From positions 186,001-250,000 of the forward strand of contig NC_008381.1 of the NCBI RefSeq assembly GCF_000009265.1: DNA of 64,000 nt, read 5' to 3'. A program made the translations under genes and the position numbers. Each line of letters opens with the position of its first letter. Position 1 is the stretch's first letter. The notes under the pieces are model-generated. The model saw only the letters and a program-made list of their open reading frames with translations, was not told where the DNA came from and ran no database searches. Of this stretch, positions 43,936 through 52,783 are shown one piece after another. Source of the DNA: Rhizobium johnstonii 3841. Its GTDB lineage: Bacteria > Pseudomonadota > Alphaproteobacteria > Rhizobiales > Rhizobiaceae.

Positions 43936-45285
43936 ATGGCTCAAAGACACGTCACGTTCGGCATCATGCTGCAGGGTCCCGGCGGTCACATGAATGCCTG
44001 GAAGCATCTAAGCGGACCGGCCGATGCCAGCGTCAATTTCGACTTCTTCGTCAAGACGGCGCGCAAAGCGGAGGCGGCCGGCATCGCGTTCGCCTTCGTT
44101 GCCGACGGGCTCTACATCAACGAACAGTCCATTCCGCATTTCCTCAACCGCTTCGAGCCGATCGCCATTCTCTCGGCGCTCGCCGCGTCGACCTCGAAAA
44201 TCGGCCTCGTCGGCACGGTCTCGACCTCCTACAGTGATCCCTTCACCATCGCCCGCCAGTTCGCCTCGATCGATCTCATCAGCGGCGGCCGGGCAGGGTG
44301 GAATGCGGTGACCTCGCCGCTAGAGGGTTCCGGGCGCAATTACAGCCGCGAACATCCCGAACACGAACTGCGCTACGAGATCGCCGAGGACTATATCGAT
44401 GCGATCAAGGGCCTGTGGGATTCCTGGGACGACGACGCCTTCGTCCGCAACCGTGAGACCGGCGTCTTTGTCGACAAGACGAAGATGCATCGCCTCAACC
44501 ACAAGGGCCGTTTCTTCCGCGTCGAGGGGCCGCTCAATATCGGCCGTTCCAAGCAGGGCCAGCCCGTCGTTTTTCAGGCGGGCGCCTCGGACTCGGGCAT
44601 CAGGCTTGCCGGCAAGCATGCCGACGCGGTCTTCACCAATGGCGGGCCGTTCGAGGAGGCGCAGGCCTTCTATCGCCAGCTCAAGGACAGCGTAATTGCC
44701 CAGGGCCGCAGTGCCGCGGAAGTCGGAATCTATCCGGGAATCGGACCGATCGTCGGAGCGACGCAGGAAGAGGCGGACGCCAAGTACCAGGCGATCCGCA
44801 ACCTCGTCACGACAGAGGAGGCGCTACTCTATCTCGGCCGCTTCTTCGATCATCATGATTTCAGCGTCTATCCGCTCGACGCGCCGTTCCCCGAGCTCGG
44901 CGATATCGGCAGGAACAATTTCCGCGCCACCACCGACCGCATCAAGAAGACGGCGCGGGAGAAGGACCTGACGCTCCGCCAGGTCGCGCTTGATTCCGCA
45001 ACGCCGCGCACCGCCTTCATCGGCACGGCGGAACACATCGCCGACGAGATCATCCGTTGGGTGGATCATGGCGCCGCCGACGGCTTCATCCTCGGTTTCC
45101 CTGTCATCGCCGAGGGCTTCGACGACTTCTCCAGATACGTTCTGCCGATCCTCACGGAACGCGGCTATTTCGATCCGGTCCTGAAGGGCGAGACGCTGCG
45201 CGACCATCTCGGCCTGCCCTTCCGCGAAAGCCGCTATGCGGCGGGCGCGGACCAGGTCGAGCGCGGAAAGGCTGTCGGCGCCTGA
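43936..45285 (+). CDS. NtaA/SnaA/DszA-family FMN-dependent monooxygenase
   Basis: The 449-residue protein starts MAQRHVTFGIMLQGPGGHMN and has ISGGRAGWNAVTSP (flavin-binding), HRLNHKGRFFRVEGPLNIGR, and QPVVFQAGASDSG followed by AGKHADAVFTN. These are hallmarks of nitrilotriacetate/dibenzothiophene monooxygenase relatives. In Bacillus the related YxeK and YtnJ act on N-acetylated S-alkyl cysteines, cleaving the C-S bond; that role is inferred here from the neighbours. It starts 25 bp after the preceding gene. Confidence 0.87.
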   Translation: MAQRHVTFGIMLQGPGGHMNAWKHLSGPADASVNFDFFVKTARKAEAAGIAFAFVADGLYINEQSIPHFLNRFEPIAILSALAASTSKIGLVGTVSTSYSDPFTIARQFASIDLISGGRAGWNAVTSPLEGSGRNYSREHPEHELRYEIAEDYIDAIKGLWDSWDDDAFVRNRETGVFVDKTKMHRLNHKGRFFRVEGPLNIGRSKQGQPVVFQAGASDSGIRLAGKHADAVFTNGGPFEEAQAFYRQLKDSVIAQGRSAAEVGIYPGIGPIVGATQEEADAKYQAIRNLVTTEEALLYLGRFFDHHDFSVYPLDAPFPELGDIGRNNFRATTDRIKKTAREKDLTLRQVALDSATPRTAFIGTAEHIADEIIRWVDHGAADGFILGFPVIAEGFDDFSRYVLPILTERGYFDPVLKGETLRDHLGLPFRESRYAAGADQVERGKAVGA

Positions 45286-45302
45286 GGCGCTGACGAACCG
45301 CA

Positions 45303-46502
45303 ATGAACATCATCGCTCAGAACTCGCACAGCAACGATCCGGTCGAGAAAGGTATCGCCGCCTATCTCGACGAGATCATCGCGCTTCGCCACGACCTGCA
45401 CCAATATCCGGAGCTCGCGTTTCAGGAGCTCAGAACCAGCAAGCTTGTGGCATCCCACCTTTCCTCCTGGGGCTATGAGGTGGCGACGGGCATTGCCGGA
45501 ACCGGCATCGTCGCCACCCTCAAGCGCGGCGATGGCAAAAAGCGGATCGGCATCCGCGCCGACATGGACGCGCTGCCGATCGAGGAGGCGACCGGTCTTG
45601 CCTATGCCAGCAGCAATCCTGGTGTCATGCATGCCTGCGGCCATGACGGACATACGTCGATCCTGCTCGCCGCCGCCCGTTATCTCGCCGAAAGCGGCAA
45701 TTTCAGCGGCACGCTGCGGCTGATCTTCCAGCCCGCCGAGGAAATCGGCGCCGGCGCCCGCAAGATGATCTCGGAAGGCCTGTTCGAACGTTTTCCTGTC
45801 GACGCGGTCTTCGGGCTCCACAACTGGCCGGGTGTTCCCGCGGGTCAATTCGGCTTCGTTAGCGGCCCCGCCATGGCTTCGGTCGATCAGGCGGTAATCA
45901 AGATCATCGGCAAGGGCGGCCACGGCGCCGAGCCGCACCGCGCCGTCGATCCGGTGCTTGCCTCGGCCTCCTTCATCACCGCCTTGCAGAGCGTCGTTTC
46001 CCGCAATGTCGACCCGCAGGACATGGCGGTCGCCACCGTCGGCTCGATCCATGCCGGGTCCGCCTCGAACGTCATCCCTGAGAGCGTCGAGATGAAGCTC
46101 ACCATGCGGGCCTTCAGCGAGACGGTCCGCCAGCTGTTGCGAGAGCGCATTCCAGCCCTTGCCCGGGCCCAGGCCGAAAGCTTCGGCGCCGAGGCGGATG
46201 TGAATTACCGCCTCGGCTTTCCGGCACTGGTCAATCACGCTGGGGAAACGGAGTTTGCCAGGCGCGTCGCCTTTGACGCACTCGGCCCGGCGGCAATCGA
46301 GAAGGATTTCCGGCCGAGAACGGCGAGCGAGGATTTTGCCTTCATGCTGCAGGCAAATCCCGGCAGCTACCTCTTCGTCGGGAATGGCGACAGCGCTCCT
46401 CTCCACAATGCCCACTACAATTTCAACGACGCGATCATTGCGCCCGCCGCCCGTTACTGGGTGCGGCTCGCCGAAACCTTCCTCACTGATGACAACGGGT
46501 GA
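45303..46502 (+). CDS. M20-family aminoacylase/amidohydrolase
   Basis: The 399-residue metallopeptidase-like hydrolase (hippurate hydrolase/N-acyl-amino acid deacylase group) has RHDLHQYPELAFQE, RADMDALPIEE, MHACGHDGHTSILLAAARYL, FQPAEEIGAGA, a dimerisation domain starting GKGGHGAEPH, and the terminal SEDFAFMLQANPGSYLFVGN. Metal ligands (His, Asp, Glu) are present. In the proposed pathway it would remove the acetyl group after monooxygenation, as SndB does. It overlaps the acetyltransferase gene by one base. Confidence 0.88.
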   Translation: MNIIAQNSHSNDPVEKGIAAYLDEIIALRHDLHQYPELAFQELRTSKLVASHLSSWGYEVATGIAGTGIVATLKRGDGKKRIGIRADMDALPIEEATGLAYASSNPGVMHACGHDGHTSILLAAARYLAESGNFSGTLRLIFQPAEEIGAGARKMISEGLFERFPVDAVFGLHNWPGVPAGQFGFVSGPAMASVDQAVIKIIGKGGHGAEPHRAVDPVLASASFITALQSVVSRNVDPQDMAVATVGSIHAGSASNVIPESVEMKLTMRAFSETVRQLLRERIPALARAQAESFGAEADVNYRLGFPALVNHAGETEFARRVAFDALGPAAIEKDFRPRTASEDFAFMLQANPGSYLFVGNGDSAPLHNAHYNFNDAIIAPAARYWVRLAETFLTDDNG

Positions 46503-47056
46503 TGAACGATATGAGCGATACGTTTCTCTATACCAGCCCTCTCGACCCGCGCGCCAAGCCGCTGATCGATGAATTGATCCACGAATATGACAGCCGCTAC
46601 GGCAATTATTTCAATGCCGAAGGTGCTGCGGCCGAGTTGAACCGTTATCCTCCCGAAGCCTTTGCGCCGCCTCACGGCAATTTTCTCCTGTTGATCCGTG
46701 GTGGCGAAACCATCGGCGGCGGCGCTTTCAAGAACTATGACGAACGCACGGCCGAGTTCAAACGCATCTGGACGCGCTCCGATCTGCGCCGTCAGGGCCT
46801 TGCCCGCAAGGTGCTGGTGGAACTGGAGGCGCAGGCCGCCCGCCAAGGTTATTCCCGCATCTACCTGACGACCGGCTTTCGCCAGCCCGAAGCCGTCGGC
46901 CTCTATCTGAACTACGGCTACACCGCTCTCTTCGACACCTCCGTTGATCCCGAGATCTACAAGAGCCTGCCCTTCGAGAAGGACATCACCCATCTCGCTG
47001 AGCCTGCTCACGAAGATGCCGAACCCCGCCTGCGGGTGGCCGGCGCAAATTTCTGA
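46502..47056 (+). CDS. GNAT-family N-acetyltransferase
   Basis: The 184-residue protein has the GNAT core: FKRIWTRSDLRRQGLARKVL (acetyl-CoA-binding motif A, RxxGxA) and YLTTGFRQPEAVGLYLNYGY (motif B). It begins MNDMSDTFLYTSPLDPRAKP. In the operon it is the natural candidate for acetylating the amine of the imported amino acid, paired with the M20 deacylase. The ATG at 46502 overlaps the preceding stop (TGATG). Confidence 0.86.
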   Translation: MNDMSDTFLYTSPLDPRAKPLIDELIHEYDSRYGNYFNAEGAAAELNRYPPEAFAPPHGNFLLLIRGGETIGGGAFKNYDERTAEFKRIWTRSDLRRQGLARKVLVELEAQAARQGYSRIYLTTGFRQPEAVGLYLNYGYTALFDTSVDPEIYKSLPFEKDITHLAEPAHEDAEPRLRVAGANF

Positions 47057-47093
47057 AAACGGCAAAGACCGACAATCATAAAAGGGAAGCACA

Positions 47094-48869
47094 ATGGCGC
47101 TGACAACGGATTTCGCCGGCATCGACCCCGGCAGCAGGACGGCAGGATCGAAGGATTATTCCCGTTACCGCATCGTGCCGGCGCGTCATCCGGGCCGCCT
47201 GGCAGGCACGATCTTTGCCGCCGTCGTCATCACCGCCGTGCTCTATTCCATCTTCACCAATCCGCGCTGGGGCTGGGGCGTCTTTGCTGAATGGTTCTTT
47301 GCCGAACCAGTGCTCGTCGGTCTCGGCAGGACGCTGCTTTTGACCGTGCTTGCCGCCATATCCGGATCCATCCTCGGAACCGCTCTGGCGCTCGCCCGCG
47401 TTTCCAGGTCGCCGCTGCTCTCAGGTCTTTCCTGGGGCTATATCTGGTTGCTGCGCTCGATCCCGGTCATCGTGCTGCTGCTGATCCTTAACAATCTCGG
47501 CTACCTCTACGAGACGATCAAGATCGGCATTCCCTTCACCGATACCGTCTTCCTCGACTATCCGACAGTGCAATTGCTGACGCCCTTTGCCGCCGCCTTC
47601 CTCGGCCTCACGCTCAACCAGTCGGCCTTCTTCGCCGAGATTGTGCGCGGCGGTATTCTCTCGGTGGATCATGGTCAGCTGGAGGCGGCCGCCGCACTCG
47701 GTCTGCCGCGCCGCCGCCAGGCCTTCCGCATCGTGCTGCCGCAGGCCATGCGCTCGATCCTGCCGACCGGCTTCAACGAACTCATCGGACTGGCGAAGAG
47801 CACCTCGATGGTCTACGTGCTGGCGCTGCCGGAACTCTTCTACACGGTCCAGGTGATCTACCGCCGCAATCTCGAAGTCATTCCGCTGCTGATGGTCGCG
47901 ACCGTCTGGTATCTGATCATCATGACGGTACTGTCGATCGCTCAGCGCTATATCGAACGCTATTTTTCCAAAGGCGCCGTGCGCAACCCGACGCCGCTGC
48001 CCTTCCAGGCATTTTTTGAGCGTTTCCGCCGTCCGCTGCCTGTCCTCGAGACGGCGACCGACACCGTGCGCAAGATCGGTTTCCAGGATGCGGCGACGCT
48101 GCGGGCCGCTGGCGGCGCGGTGCGCATTCACGGCATTTCCAAAAGCTTCGGTTCGCTGAAAGTGCTCGATGACGTCGACCTTAGCCTTCCCGCCGGCAGC
48201 GTGACCGCCATCCTCGGTCCATCCGGCTCGGGCAAGTCGACGCTTCTGCGCGCCATCAACCATCTGGAGCGTGTCGATGAGGGTTTCATCTCGGTCGACG
48301 GCGATTTCGTCGGTTACAACAGGAAGGGCGACACGCTCTATGAGCTCAAGGAGAAGGATATCCTCAAACGCCGCGCCGATATCGGCATGGTCTTCCAGAG
48401 CTTCAATCTCTTCCCGCATCTGACCGTGCTCGAAAACCTCATCGAGGCACCGATCCAGGTTCGCGGTGTCGGCCGCGAGGACGCCGTGCAGCTGGCGCAG
48501 GAGCTGCTGGCACGCATTGGCCTCAGCGACAAGATTAACGCCTATCCGCGCCAGCTCTCCGGCGGCCAGCAGCAGCGTGTGGCGATCGCCCGCGCACTGG
48601 CGCTCCGCCCGAAGGTGCTGCTCTTCGACGAGCCGACATCGGCGCTCGATCCGGAGCTCGTCGGCGAAGTGCTCGACGTCATCAAGGAGCTTGCCCGCAC
48701 CGGCACGACGCTCGTCATCGTCACCCACGAGGTGGGCTTTGCCCGCGAAGTTGCCGATACGGTCGTCTTCATGGACAGCGGCCGCATCCTGGAGGCCGGG
48801 CCCCCGGCCCGCATCTTCGCACAAGCGGAACATCCCCGTACGCGGGAATTCCTCGCCAAGGTTCTCTAG
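47094..48869 (+). CDS. Fused amino-acid ABC transporter: permease plus ATPase in one chain
   Basis: The 591-residue protein joins a HisM/GlnP-type permease (about 30-290, five or so helices, with EAAAALGLPRRRQAFRIVLP as the coupling EAA loop) to a complete GlnQ-type ATPase (about 340-591: Walker A GPSGSGKST, LSGGQQQRVAIARA, LLFDEPTSALDPE, VTHEVGFA). The linker is near residues 295-340. No internal stop or start suggests two genes. Two binding proteins follow. The cognate substrate is inferred to be a cystine-like or S-modified amino acid. Confidence 0.92.
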   Translation: MALTTDFAGIDPGSRTAGSKDYSRYRIVPARHPGRLAGTIFAAVVITAVLYSIFTNPRWGWGVFAEWFFAEPVLVGLGRTLLLTVLAAISGSILGTALALARVSRSPLLSGLSWGYIWLLRSIPVIVLLLILNNLGYLYETIKIGIPFTDTVFLDYPTVQLLTPFAAAFLGLTLNQSAFFAEIVRGGILSVDHGQLEAAAALGLPRRRQAFRIVLPQAMRSILPTGFNELIGLAKSTSMVYVLALPELFYTVQVIYRRNLEVIPLLMVATVWYLIIMTVLSIAQRYIERYFSKGAVRNPTPLPFQAFFERFRRPLPVLETATDTVRKIGFQDAATLRAAGGAVRIHGISKSFGSLKVLDDVDLSLPAGSVTAILGPSGSGKSTLLRAINHLERVDEGFISVDGDFVGYNRKGDTLYELKEKDILKRRADIGMVFQSFNLFPHLTVLENLIEAPIQVRGVGREDAVQLAQELLARIGLSDKINAYPRQLSGGQQQRVAIARALALRPKVLLFDEPTSALDPELVGEVLDVIKELARTGTTLVIVTHEVGFAREVADTVVFMDSGRILEAGPPARIFAQAEHPRTREFLAKVL

Positions 48870-48961
48870 CGCGAAACAGCGCTGGCGAAACGCCGGGCCG
48901 CGACGGGCTGCTCCGGCCGAATAACAATAACCACAACCTAAAGATGAAATGGAGAAGGGGC

Positions 48962-49906
48962 ATGACATTTACAGATAGGGCAAGGCTTCTGATAGCGGGA
49001 GCCGTCACCATGGCCGCGATCGGTTTCAGTTCCGCGCAGGCGCAGCAGAAGTTCGATCTCAGCCCTGAGCAGCCGAACCGGCTGCGGGTTGAAAAGAACG
49101 AGAAACGCATTGCCGAAATCAAGGACTTCAAGTTCGTCGAAAACGGCGTCTTCACCGTCGGCATCAGCTCGAGCGGCAATCTGCCGCTGCATGATTATGC
49201 CTCCGATTCCAAAACCGTCATCGGTTATGACGTCGATCTGGCGCAGGCCATTGCCGACAGCCTGGGCCTGAAGCTCGAGTTGGTTTCGGTCGCCTGGGCC
49301 GATTGGCCGCTGGGGCTGACCTCCGGAAAGTTCGACGCGGTGATTTCCAACGTGACGGTCACGGAAGAACGCAAGGAGAAGTTCGATTTCTCGACCTACC
49401 GCAAGGATGAGCTTGGCTTCTACGTCAAGGCCGATAGCCCGATCGCGGCGATCAAGCAGCCGAAGGATATTGCCGGCCTGAAGGTGATTACCGATGCCGG
49501 CACCAACCAGGAGAAAATCCTGCTGGAATGGGATCGTGAGAACGTCGCCGCCGGCCTGAAGCCAATCGAGGTGCAATATTATGACGACGACGCGGTCAAG
49601 GATCTCGCCGTTCAGTCCGGCAGAGCAGACACTGTCTTCAGCGTGAACGCAACGCAGGCCTATTCGGCGGGGATCAACGACAAGACCAAGCTTGTCGGCA
49701 CCGTCAGCGGCGGTTGGCCGATCACGGCCGAAATTGCCGTTACCACGCGCAAGGGCAGCGGCCTGGCTGCTCCCTTGACCGATGTCGTCAACGACCTGAT
49801 CGCCAGTGGCGCCTACCGGAAGATCCTCGATACCTGGAACCTCGGTCCCGAAGCGATCGACAAGGCCCAGACCAACCCGCCGGGCCTGCCGAAGAGCGGC
49901 TCCTGA
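48962..49906 (+). CDS. Periplasmic amino-acid-binding protein, first copy
   Basis: The 314-residue protein has a signal peptide (MTFTDRARLLIAGAVTMAAI, cleavage near AQAQQ) and a family 3 solute-binding fold: GYDVDLAQAIADSLGLKLEL, DWPLGLTSGKFDAVISNVTV, TEERKEKFDFSTYRKD and TDAGTNQEKILLEW. The ATG at 48962 follows AGAAGGGG and gives a better signal peptide than the ATG 18 bp upstream. It feeds the fused transporter encoded 92 bp upstream. It is clearly paralogous to the copy at 49974. Confidence 0.92.
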   Translation: MTFTDRARLLIAGAVTMAAIGFSSAQAQQKFDLSPEQPNRLRVEKNEKRIAEIKDFKFVENGVFTVGISSSGNLPLHDYASDSKTVIGYDVDLAQAIADSLGLKLELVSVAWADWPLGLTSGKFDAVISNVTVTEERKEKFDFSTYRKDELGFYVKADSPIAAIKQPKDIAGLKVITDAGTNQEKILLEWDRENVAAGLKPIEVQYYDDDAVKDLAVQSGRADTVFSVNATQAYSAGINDKTKLVGTVSGGWPITAEIAVTTRKGSGLAAPLTDVVNDLIASGAYRKILDTWNLGPEAIDKAQTNPPGLPKSGS

Positions 49907-49919
49907 TCAGTACCTATAG

Positions 49920-49942
49920 GGCCGGCGGCATTGCTGCCGGCC
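49920..49942. other. GC-rich stem-loop between the two binding-protein genes
   Basis: GGCCGGC and GCCGGCC form a perfect 7-bp stem around a 9-base loop, 13 bp after the first binding-protein stop. There is no T-run. Such hairpins often protect the binding-protein part of an operon mRNA. Confidence 0.5.
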
Positions 49943-49973
49943 ACCCTGCCTGACAGTTTGGAGAATAAAAACC

Positions 49974-50909
49974 ATGATTGCCTTTCCGGCATTCCGGACC
50001 CTGCTGATTGCCGCCATGGCGTCTGCCCTTTGCTACGGCGCAGCTCATGCAGCCGAGGATTTCGACCTCAGCCCAGAGCAGCCGGGCCGGCTTCACGCCG
50101 CCAGGAACGATGCGGCGATTGCCGCAATCCCGAAGGATTTCAAGTTCGTCACACCAGGCAAGTTTACTATCGCCGTCAGTCCCGGCGGCCCGCCGCTTGC
50201 GACCTATGCCACGGATGCCAAGACCGTGGTCGGGGCAGATCCCGACTATGCCTATGCCATCGCCGATAGCCTCGGCCTGACGCTGGAGATCGTGCCGGTC
50301 GCCTGGATCGACTGGCCGCTCGGCCTCGCCTCGGGCAAGTATGATGCCGTCATCTCCAATGTCGGGGTCACCGAGCAGCGCAAGGAGAAGTTCGATTTCT
50401 CTACCTACCGCCAGGGCCTGCATGGTTTCTTCGTCAAATCCGACAGCCCTGTGACCTCGATCAAGGAGCCCAAGAATGCGGCAGGCCTCAGGATCATCGT
50501 CGGGGCCGGCACCAACCAGGAGCGCATCCTGGTGAAGTGGAGCGAGGAAGATGTTGCCGCCGGCCTGAAGCCGATCGAGCTGCAATATTACGACGACGAG
50601 GCGGCAAGCCTCCTCGCGCTGCGGTCCGGCCGGGCCGATGTCATCGTCCAGCCGCATGCACAGCTCGTCTTCATCGCCACGCGCGACAAGAACATCAAGC
50701 GTGTCGGCACGTTGAGCGCCGGCTGGCCGGATCGCTCGGATGTCGCGATCACCACCCGCAAAGGAAGCGGACTGGCCGATGCGCTGACTGTTGCCACCAA
50801 CGGCCTGATCAAGGACGGCACCTACGCAAAAATCCTTGACCACTGGCATCTTTCCGAGGAAGCCTTGCCGGCATCCGAGACCAACCCGCCCGGCCTGCCG
50901 AAATACTGA
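49974..50909 (+). CDS. Periplasmic amino-acid-binding protein, second copy
   Basis: The 311-residue protein has a signal peptide (MIAFPAFRTLLIAAMASALC, cleavage near AHAAE). Like the first copy it has the DLSPEQPGRLHAARN stretch, DWPLGLASGKYDAVISNVGV, TEQRKEKFDFSTYRQG, and GAGTNQERILVKW. Both end TNPPGLPK. The duplication suggests two ligands served by one transporter. It is followed 7 bp later by the next monooxygenase gene. Confidence 0.92.
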   Translation: MIAFPAFRTLLIAAMASALCYGAAHAAEDFDLSPEQPGRLHAARNDAAIAAIPKDFKFVTPGKFTIAVSPGGPPLATYATDAKTVVGADPDYAYAIADSLGLTLEIVPVAWIDWPLGLASGKYDAVISNVGVTEQRKEKFDFSTYRQGLHGFFVKSDSPVTSIKEPKNAAGLRIIVGAGTNQERILVKWSEEDVAAGLKPIELQYYDDEAASLLALRSGRADVIVQPHAQLVFIATRDKNIKRVGTLSAGWPDRSDVAITTRKGSGLADALTVATNGLIKDGTYAKILDHWHLSEEALPASETNPPGLPKY

Positions 50910-50916
50910 TCATCGG

Positions 50917-51954
50917 ATGACACGAGTGGGCAACATATCCATCAGCCATATCGGCTTCCTCACCCCCGGCAACTATCCCGACGATGATCCGTTGTCGGGA
51001 TTGGAGCAGACGCTTGAGCAGCTGCAATATGGCGAAGATCTGGGCTTCGACAGCGCTTGGGTCCGCCAGCGGCACCTGGAGCCCGGAATCTCTTCGGCCA
51101 GCGCCTTCCTGGCGGCGGCGACGCAGCGAACCAGCCGGATCGAGCTTGGAACCGCGGTCATCCCGATCGGCTACGAGAGCCCTTACCGGCTGGCCGAAGA
51201 CCTCGCCACCGTCGATGTTCTGTCGCGCGGACGGCTGAATATCGGTGTCAGCGCCGGACGACCGTTGCACGCAGACCTGATTGCCCCGCTCGTCTTCGAC
51301 GGCGATTGGACGGGTTTCGATTTCTCGCATGATCGCGTGCTGCGCTTTGCCGACAATCTGCGTGGCAGCTATCTCGGCGACGAGCAGACCTTGATCAAGA
51401 CGCCCTTCGGCCCGCAGCGGCCGCGGCTGCAGCCCTATGCCAAGGGCCTGATCGACCGGATCTGGTATGGCGGCGGATCGCAGCGCTCGGCCGAATGGGC
51501 CGGCCGCAATGGCTTCAATCTGTTGACCGGCAATGTGATAACGGGCGAGGGGACCGATGATTTCTTCATCGCGCAATCGCGATTGATCGAAACCCATCGC
51601 GGCGCCGAAACGCAGCGCCGGGTCGCGCTGGGGCGCGTCATCGTGCCTTTCGATAGCGCCGATGCCGCAACGCGCCGCCGGTATCGAGACTATGCCAATG
51701 GCCGTCATGAGCGGACGCTTTCGCCGCAGGGCGAGCGGCGGACCTTGTTTGCCCGGGATGTCGTCGGCACATCGGAGGAGATATTGGCGCAGCTTTTTGC
51801 CGATCCGATCCTGCCCGAGGTCAGCGAGTTGAGGCTGGAGCTCCCTTACGAGTTCGAGCACGAGCAGTATCGCCAGATTCTCCACGACTTCGCGACGCTG
51901 ATCGCACCGGAGCTCGGATGGAAAGCGCCATCCGACATCCGCGCCGCTTCCTGA
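50917..51954 (+). CDS. Luciferase-like (LLM) flavin monooxygenase, second of the operon
   Basis: The 345-residue LLM-family protein starts MTRVGNISISHIGFLTPGNY at the ATG just after the binding-protein stop. It has SAWVRQRHLEPGISSASAFL, a RIELGTAVIPIGYESPYRLA block and GRLNIGVSAGRPLH, as in the family. An upstream in-frame extension overlaps the preceding gene and was rejected. The substrate is unknown; it could act on another S-alkyl or N-alkyl compound imported by the transporter. Confidence 0.85.
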   Translation: MTRVGNISISHIGFLTPGNYPDDDPLSGLEQTLEQLQYGEDLGFDSAWVRQRHLEPGISSASAFLAAATQRTSRIELGTAVIPIGYESPYRLAEDLATVDVLSRGRLNIGVSAGRPLHADLIAPLVFDGDWTGFDFSHDRVLRFADNLRGSYLGDEQTLIKTPFGPQRPRLQPYAKGLIDRIWYGGGSQRSAEWAGRNGFNLLTGNVITGEGTDDFFIAQSRLIETHRGAETQRRVALGRVIVPFDSADAATRRRYRDYANGRHERTLSPQGERRTLFARDVVGTSEEILAQLFADPILPEVSELRLELPYEFEHEQYRQILHDFATLIAPELGWKAPSDIRAAS

Positions 51955-52009
51955 AAATGCCGTCGTCTATTCGACGCCAGAACAATCACCTCACAGGGAA
52001 CATTCATCA

Positions 52010-52606
52010 GTGACCAAATCGGTAGAATATTTCTTTTCGATCGGCTCGCCCTGGTCGTATATCGGCTTCGATGCCTTCGCCGAACTTGCGGCGAAGAACG
52101 ACGTCGTCATCACGCCCTATCTGACGACGGTGGTCGAGGAAAATGGCGGTATCTTTTCGCGCAATCGCCCGGAGATCCGGCGCGCCTACTGGACGCGGGA
52201 CCTCAAGCGCTGGGCGCGCTTGCGCGGCAAGGAACTGCGGCTCGAACATCGCCCGGATCTGAGCGATCCGACGCCAGCGTCCCTCTTCGTGATTGCGGCT
52301 TACCTCGACGGACAGGATTGGATCGGCATTGCCCGCGCCCTGCAGCACGCCTTCTGGAGCGAGGCGAAGGATATCGGCAAGCCCGATGTGCGCGAAGCGA
52401 TCGTGACATCAGCAGGTTTCGATGGCGCAGCACTCCTCAGACGACAAGCCGATGACGATGTCCAGAACAAATGGTCGGCGGACCGCGTGCATGCGCGCGA
52501 CAGCGGCGTCTTCGGCTTTCCCACATATGTCTTTGACGGCGAGATCTATTGGGGGCAGGACAATTTGCCCTTCCTCGAACGTCATCTTCACGGCGACAAG
52601 CCTTAG
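52010..52606 (+). CDS. Thioredoxin-fold DsbA-like protein (HCCA isomerase/GST-kappa type)
   Basis: The 198-residue protein has the DsbA-family arrangement of 2-hydroxychromene-2-carboxylate isomerases: EYFFSIGSPWSYIGFDAFAE, where SPWSY replaces a CxxC redox site, an inserted helical domain, and C-terminal SGVFGFPTYVFDGEIYWGQD with the cis-Pro. The start is a GTG at 52010 after CAGGGAA. Members often use glutathione. Its role in the operon may be thiol transfer or isomerisation of a cleaved side chain. Confidence 0.8.
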   Translation: MTKSVEYFFSIGSPWSYIGFDAFAELAAKNDVVITPYLTTVVEENGGIFSRNRPEIRRAYWTRDLKRWARLRGKELRLEHRPDLSDPTPASLFVIAAYLDGQDWIGIARALQHAFWSEAKDIGKPDVREAIVTSAGFDGAALLRRQADDDVQNKWSADRVHARDSGVFGFPTYVFDGEIYWGQDNLPFLERHLHGDKP

Positions 52607-52731
52607 GCTTGGAATTGCAGCGTCCCGAGGTCGCAGATGTCGATGGTGGTCGGCTTGCAGCCTATGCGTGCCGGAACAGCGGTGAACGTTTTTTTCAACC
52701 AGGCGAACAAGGAGAGACGCACGTTCCTTTA

Positions 52732-52750
52732 ATCTATCAATTTTGTAGAC
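52732..52750. promoter_or_regulatory. GTCTAYAAA-type element before the FMN reductase gene
   Basis: ATCTATCAATTTTGTAGAC, minus-strand GTCTACAAAATTGATAGAT, has the same TCTA-N9-TAGA outline as the site at 42865-42883. It lies 34 bp before the next ATG, a similar distance. Confidence 0.5.
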
Positions 52751-52783
52751 AATAGTTGAGGCAACGCAAAGAGAGGAAAAACC

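Noticed and set aside
42876..43937. A 353-codon minus-strand frame opposite the first monooxygenase gene
   Set aside because: It is the antisense of a clear LLM-family gene in GC-rich DNA, with no recognisable domain and no start signal. Similar long shadows occur opposite the fixNOQP, ABC transporter and traA genes.
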